Positions 60,901-64,000 of a DNA stretch of 64,000 nucleotides are shown one piece after another. Source of the stretch: Echinococcus granulosus. Lineage: Eukaryota > Platyhelminthes > Cestoda > Cyclophyllidea > Taeniidae. The notes beneath the pieces were generated by a model. That model was not told the DNA's origin. It ran no database searches and saw only the letters and a program-made list of their open reading frames with translations. The position numbers and the translations under genes are program-made. Position 1 is the first letter of the stretch. Each line of letters opens with the position of its first letter. The stretch lies in NCBI RefSeq assembly GCF_000524195.1, contig NW_020170411.1:1-64000 (forward strand), read 5' to 3'.

Positions 60901-63900
60901 GGATGAGGATGGTAGTGAGCGGACCTTCTCAGAAGAATGTTTCGGTGGTGATACAGTAACCATTTTGGGCATTGGAGATCTTACCTCCTTCAAGTGCAAA
61001 TATACTCACAGAGAAAATTTTTTATTAGAAGAAAAATATTTTCTAAAATGTGCCAATCTAGGCAATATTTCTTCCTGCTTTAGCAACGTGGAGTACGTCA
61101 TTCTGAGTCGGCTGCAACGCGGTCACTCCATGAGTAACATCCGTTCATTTTTTCGGTTACCATAGTAACTGTATAACGCCCAACTTAGAATATTTCATTT
61201 GCGTGTTTTCTAGCTTTTTTTGGTCTCCAAGAGGAAATCAGGGCACAAATGGTAGAACCTTAGCCAATGCTCTTCTTTTCTATTAAATGCTCTTGTAATA
61301 TCCGCTGATCATTTAAATCTTGCAATGGGAAGGCACATAGTTTTGCATATAATAAGTGGTATATCCTACCTCTAGGCTTCTGACTTGGCGTTCTAACTAA
61401 AAGAAATACAAGAATAGCATAAGATTGGTCTGGACCACCCTATTACAATAACAGCACGAGTGGGTAAAGACCTGCTCTGGAATGTCGGCCTCTACGTCTT
61501 CGAAGTTGGAAACATTAGCTATAACAAAGAAATGCGTAGTTCAGGGCGATGAATTGGGTGGAAATTTTCATAGCCTTTCATCTAAGTGCCCTTACCTTTT
61601 TTGATTCGCAGTTGGATTAATTCCCTTTGCGTTTCCAAATTTTCCTCTCTCAGATTTCGTAGCTCCACTTCAAACATCTCTTTAACCCTTTCAACATCAG
61701 TCTGGAAGGCGGAAAAAATAAGGTATATCATCGAAATTTTCGAATAATGGGGCATTAAGTGAGAAATTAATTTAAGCGTAAGCATTGATCTATCAAGGAA
61801 GAATTGAAAAAACGAAACTCGTGCTCGTGTTCTAGCGAAGCTATGATCGTACTTTCAAGAAAAGCTAAACAATTTCCTTCACAAAAACCTTACAAAATAT
61901 TACTTAATAAGTAACAGATTAAAACATAAGCCATTGCCTTAGTGAAAATAACCACTAAGAAACTTTTAGCGTCAGGAAATAACAACGTAGTCAAAAATGC
62001 TTAGTCATAAATGACCACCTTTCTATCTTTTGAAGCCTACCTTTGGACCCCACCATCCAAGGTGTGCATAACCAAACTACTTTTTAACATACTCTAGAAA
62101 TTTGTCTTTAAATCAAAACAAGTTTTAAAAGAAATTCCACTTTAAGTGCAAAATTTTTTCGTTCGTCAACTGAGCTTCAAAGTCCCACTTATTATACGGT
62201 ATAGCTTCACTGGTGACACAAGAAATAAATTAGAGAAAGGTGAGATCGAACTGGCTTAATTCACACGAGGCGTTAATAGATACATTGGGACGGCAGTTCT
62301 CAGAACCAAAGAGTCTAGCAACATTTCTGGTACATTCATGTTATTTTTAACAAACAGTGGCAAGCATAAAATTTTCATGGGGAAATAGAGGATAAAATTT
62401 AGTCCTAATGACTGCCAAAAAACTCCACCGTACAAATTGCAATGTGGAAATGTGAACGGTGCGCATCCAATGCATGAATGGACTTAAACCTAAGTAAATG
62501 CAATAGTTAGGCCACTTTAATAATGTTTATGAAGCTTGGAGAGCTAGGGGCTCTTCACATCAATCACAGTAGAAACAATCTCGAGAAGGCGAGAGGAAAC
62601 GCACCCTATACTGCGAGGCAACAGATTCCTGCCAGGCACGGTTGCGCTCCTCCAGTTGGCGCAGATGATCACGCTCCTCTTCAAGCTGGCGCTCCAGCTC
62701 GGCGGCACGTTGCCGCCAAGCGGCCTCCACTGCCGCGGATGCGCGGGGGCTCGCTGCACCCTTTGCCTCAATCGTCTGCACCACTGCAGAGGTCAGTGGT
62801 AGTGGTGGTGGTGGCGGTGGTGGAATCTGCGACTTGAGGTGGTCCAACACCTCCTGGATTTGCTGCTCCAAGTTGGGCGCCTGTGAAGACAATTAAAAAA
62901 ACTCAACGCCTCGAATCAAATTTAAAACATACTTGGGACAAATCTTAAGCGGTCCATTATAAAATAGTGATAAGCTCAACCATAAACAAGAAATGAAAAC
63001 ACCCTTCTACATTATAAATTCCGTTTAAAACGATGAAAAGGAGGCAGTTTTTCATTCTACAGTTTGTAAAATACACAGCTAAAGCGAGGAGATAACGAAC
63101 AAATGTTTCAACGAATAAAAACAAAATTCTATTGATAAACCGGAACACACCAGAACAGGTGGTTTTCCATTGGTGCCCTTTTCAACAATGAAACTAGTTC
63201 CACTATCCAACGGGAGGAGGCTGGCATGATTAAGGTCAATGTCCTGCAGAGCCGAGATTACCTCAGAGTGGCGGCGAAAGAGGTGTGCATTGAGGAAAGA
63301 GGCGTTGATGAAGGCTTTGGTGCAGTGAGGACACCGATGGTAGGACTGCGGCCCGCTGTTCATCAGGCGCTGTTGGGCAAGAAGGAGCAGGCGACGACGA
63401 TGACACTCCTTTCGTGTACTTGTTAAACGTTGTGCTTGTTGCTCCAAGCGCTTCTTTAGGGCATCAGTTTCCTATTGGAATTAAATAATTATGAAGAGCC
63501 TTTGCATTCAACGCACAGGATATTTCGCTAAATTTTCGCTAAAAATAAAACAACAAAGCTTGCCTAAAATATATTCAAATACTGATGCCAGCAACAATAC
63601 GATTGAGTTTGGTGAACAAACTCGGGAAGGTGGTCCATTTGGCAAGTAAAAGTAAGACGGAATCAAAGTGGTACAAAGTTTTGTAGCCACTTAGTGTTAA
63701 TGGAGAGTCTGGAAAGTGAGTACAAAAGCCAAATAAAAAATTCCTTTAATCGAATCCATCCTAGGCTGCAGCTCTTTAATGAAACGCAAGAATGTAGGTA
63801 GCAAGAACTCTCATTTATCATACGGCAATAAAAAGCATTTAACGATTAGGGACGATTTACTTGAAATGAGTGTATATTCCTAAAACTAAAGTGACAACAC

Positions 63901-63968
63901 ACCTTCTTAATTGTTTCATTCTCCAGCCTCAAGCTGTCAACAGTGTTCGTGAGGTAATCTTGAGAATA
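57944..63968 (-). CDS. DZIP1-like: DZIP1/DZIP1L-type zinc-finger cilium protein (5' end outside window)
   Basis: Ten exons in phase, right to left: 63968-63903, 63471-63151, 62880-62605, 61701-61596, 61518-61472, 61396-61370, 60987-60469, 60362-59886, about 59417-58999 and 58133-57944 (TAA), for about 815 residues; the N-terminus lies beyond the window. Order: coiled coil YSQDYLTNTVDSLRLENETI; single C2H2 finger YHRCPHCTKAFINASFLNAH followed by LFRRH; a poly-Pro run; long coiled coil; TDVERVKEMFEVELRNLREE; Ser-rich linker; then VDGDAVGLTRGKF to RKHPNFAEIRA, matching the DZIP1 central domain. The end, SKSEDSDET, resembles the acidic DZIP1 C-terminus. The family works at the basal body in ciliogenesis and Hedgehog signalling. 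The acceptors at 60987 and 59417 are weak. Confidence 0.85.
61370..61396 (-). other. 27-nt microexon (DZIP1-like gene)
   Basis: It encodes LERQVRSLE in phase 0 between a good acceptor (TTTCTTTTAG) and a GTAGGA donor. It lies one exon after a 47-nt exon (61518-61472). The nine residues look like a coiled-coil heptad insert. Confidence 0.7.
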
Positions 63969-64000
63969 CTAAAAGGCAAATGCATAATTTAAATGAAAGC

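Overview
This is eukaryotic nuclear DNA from a small-intron invertebrate, most likely a parasitic flatworm (a tapeworm-like platyhelminth). The evidence is spliced genes on both strands mixing introns of 29-35 nt with introns of 1-4 kb, AT-rich intergenic DNA, and degenerate LTR-type miniature repeats. Genus and species cannot be read from the sequence. Exon boundaries come from GT/AG sites, reading-phase continuity and recalled protein families; no database search was run.

Layout, left to right. 1-4311 (+): a huge last exon coding for a Ser/Thr-rich, acidic tail of unknown identity, possibly a giant-ankyrin tail. 4312-11842: mostly non-coding, with a decayed linker-histone H1 copy (8340-8930) and a mariner-like transposase scrap (9350-9620). 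11843-17453 (-): an unidentified multi-exon gene for a low-complexity Ser/Thr-rich protein. 18290-29113 (-): a complete PTPN1/PTPN2-type tyrosine phosphatase in seven exons, with an acidic linker and a C-terminal membrane anchor. 29941-34376 (+): a TTLL5-type tubulin glutamylase in four exons. 34690-36005: a repeat cluster that looks like an LTR-flanked miniature element (TRIM-like), with relatives at 43, 46 and 53 kb. 36461-41765 (+): a complete striatin homologue in eleven exons. 41766-48745: repeat-bearing non-coding DNA. 48746-49975 (+): exons of an unidentified gene interrupted by a 100-N assembly gap. About 50684-57612 (-): a CCDC112-family gene carrying an in-frame TGA at a conserved Trp position. 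57944-63968 and beyond (-): a DZIP1-type cilium gene that runs off the right edge.

Functional theme: TTLL5 (axonemal tubulin modification), DZIP1 (ciliary base) and CCDC112 (centriolar satellite) families are linked to cilia or centrosomes. Striatin is the scaffold of the STRIPAK phosphatase complex, and PTPN1-type enzymes act at the ER face. No operon is proven, although the CCDC112-like gene starts only 331 bp after the DZIP1 stop on the same strand.
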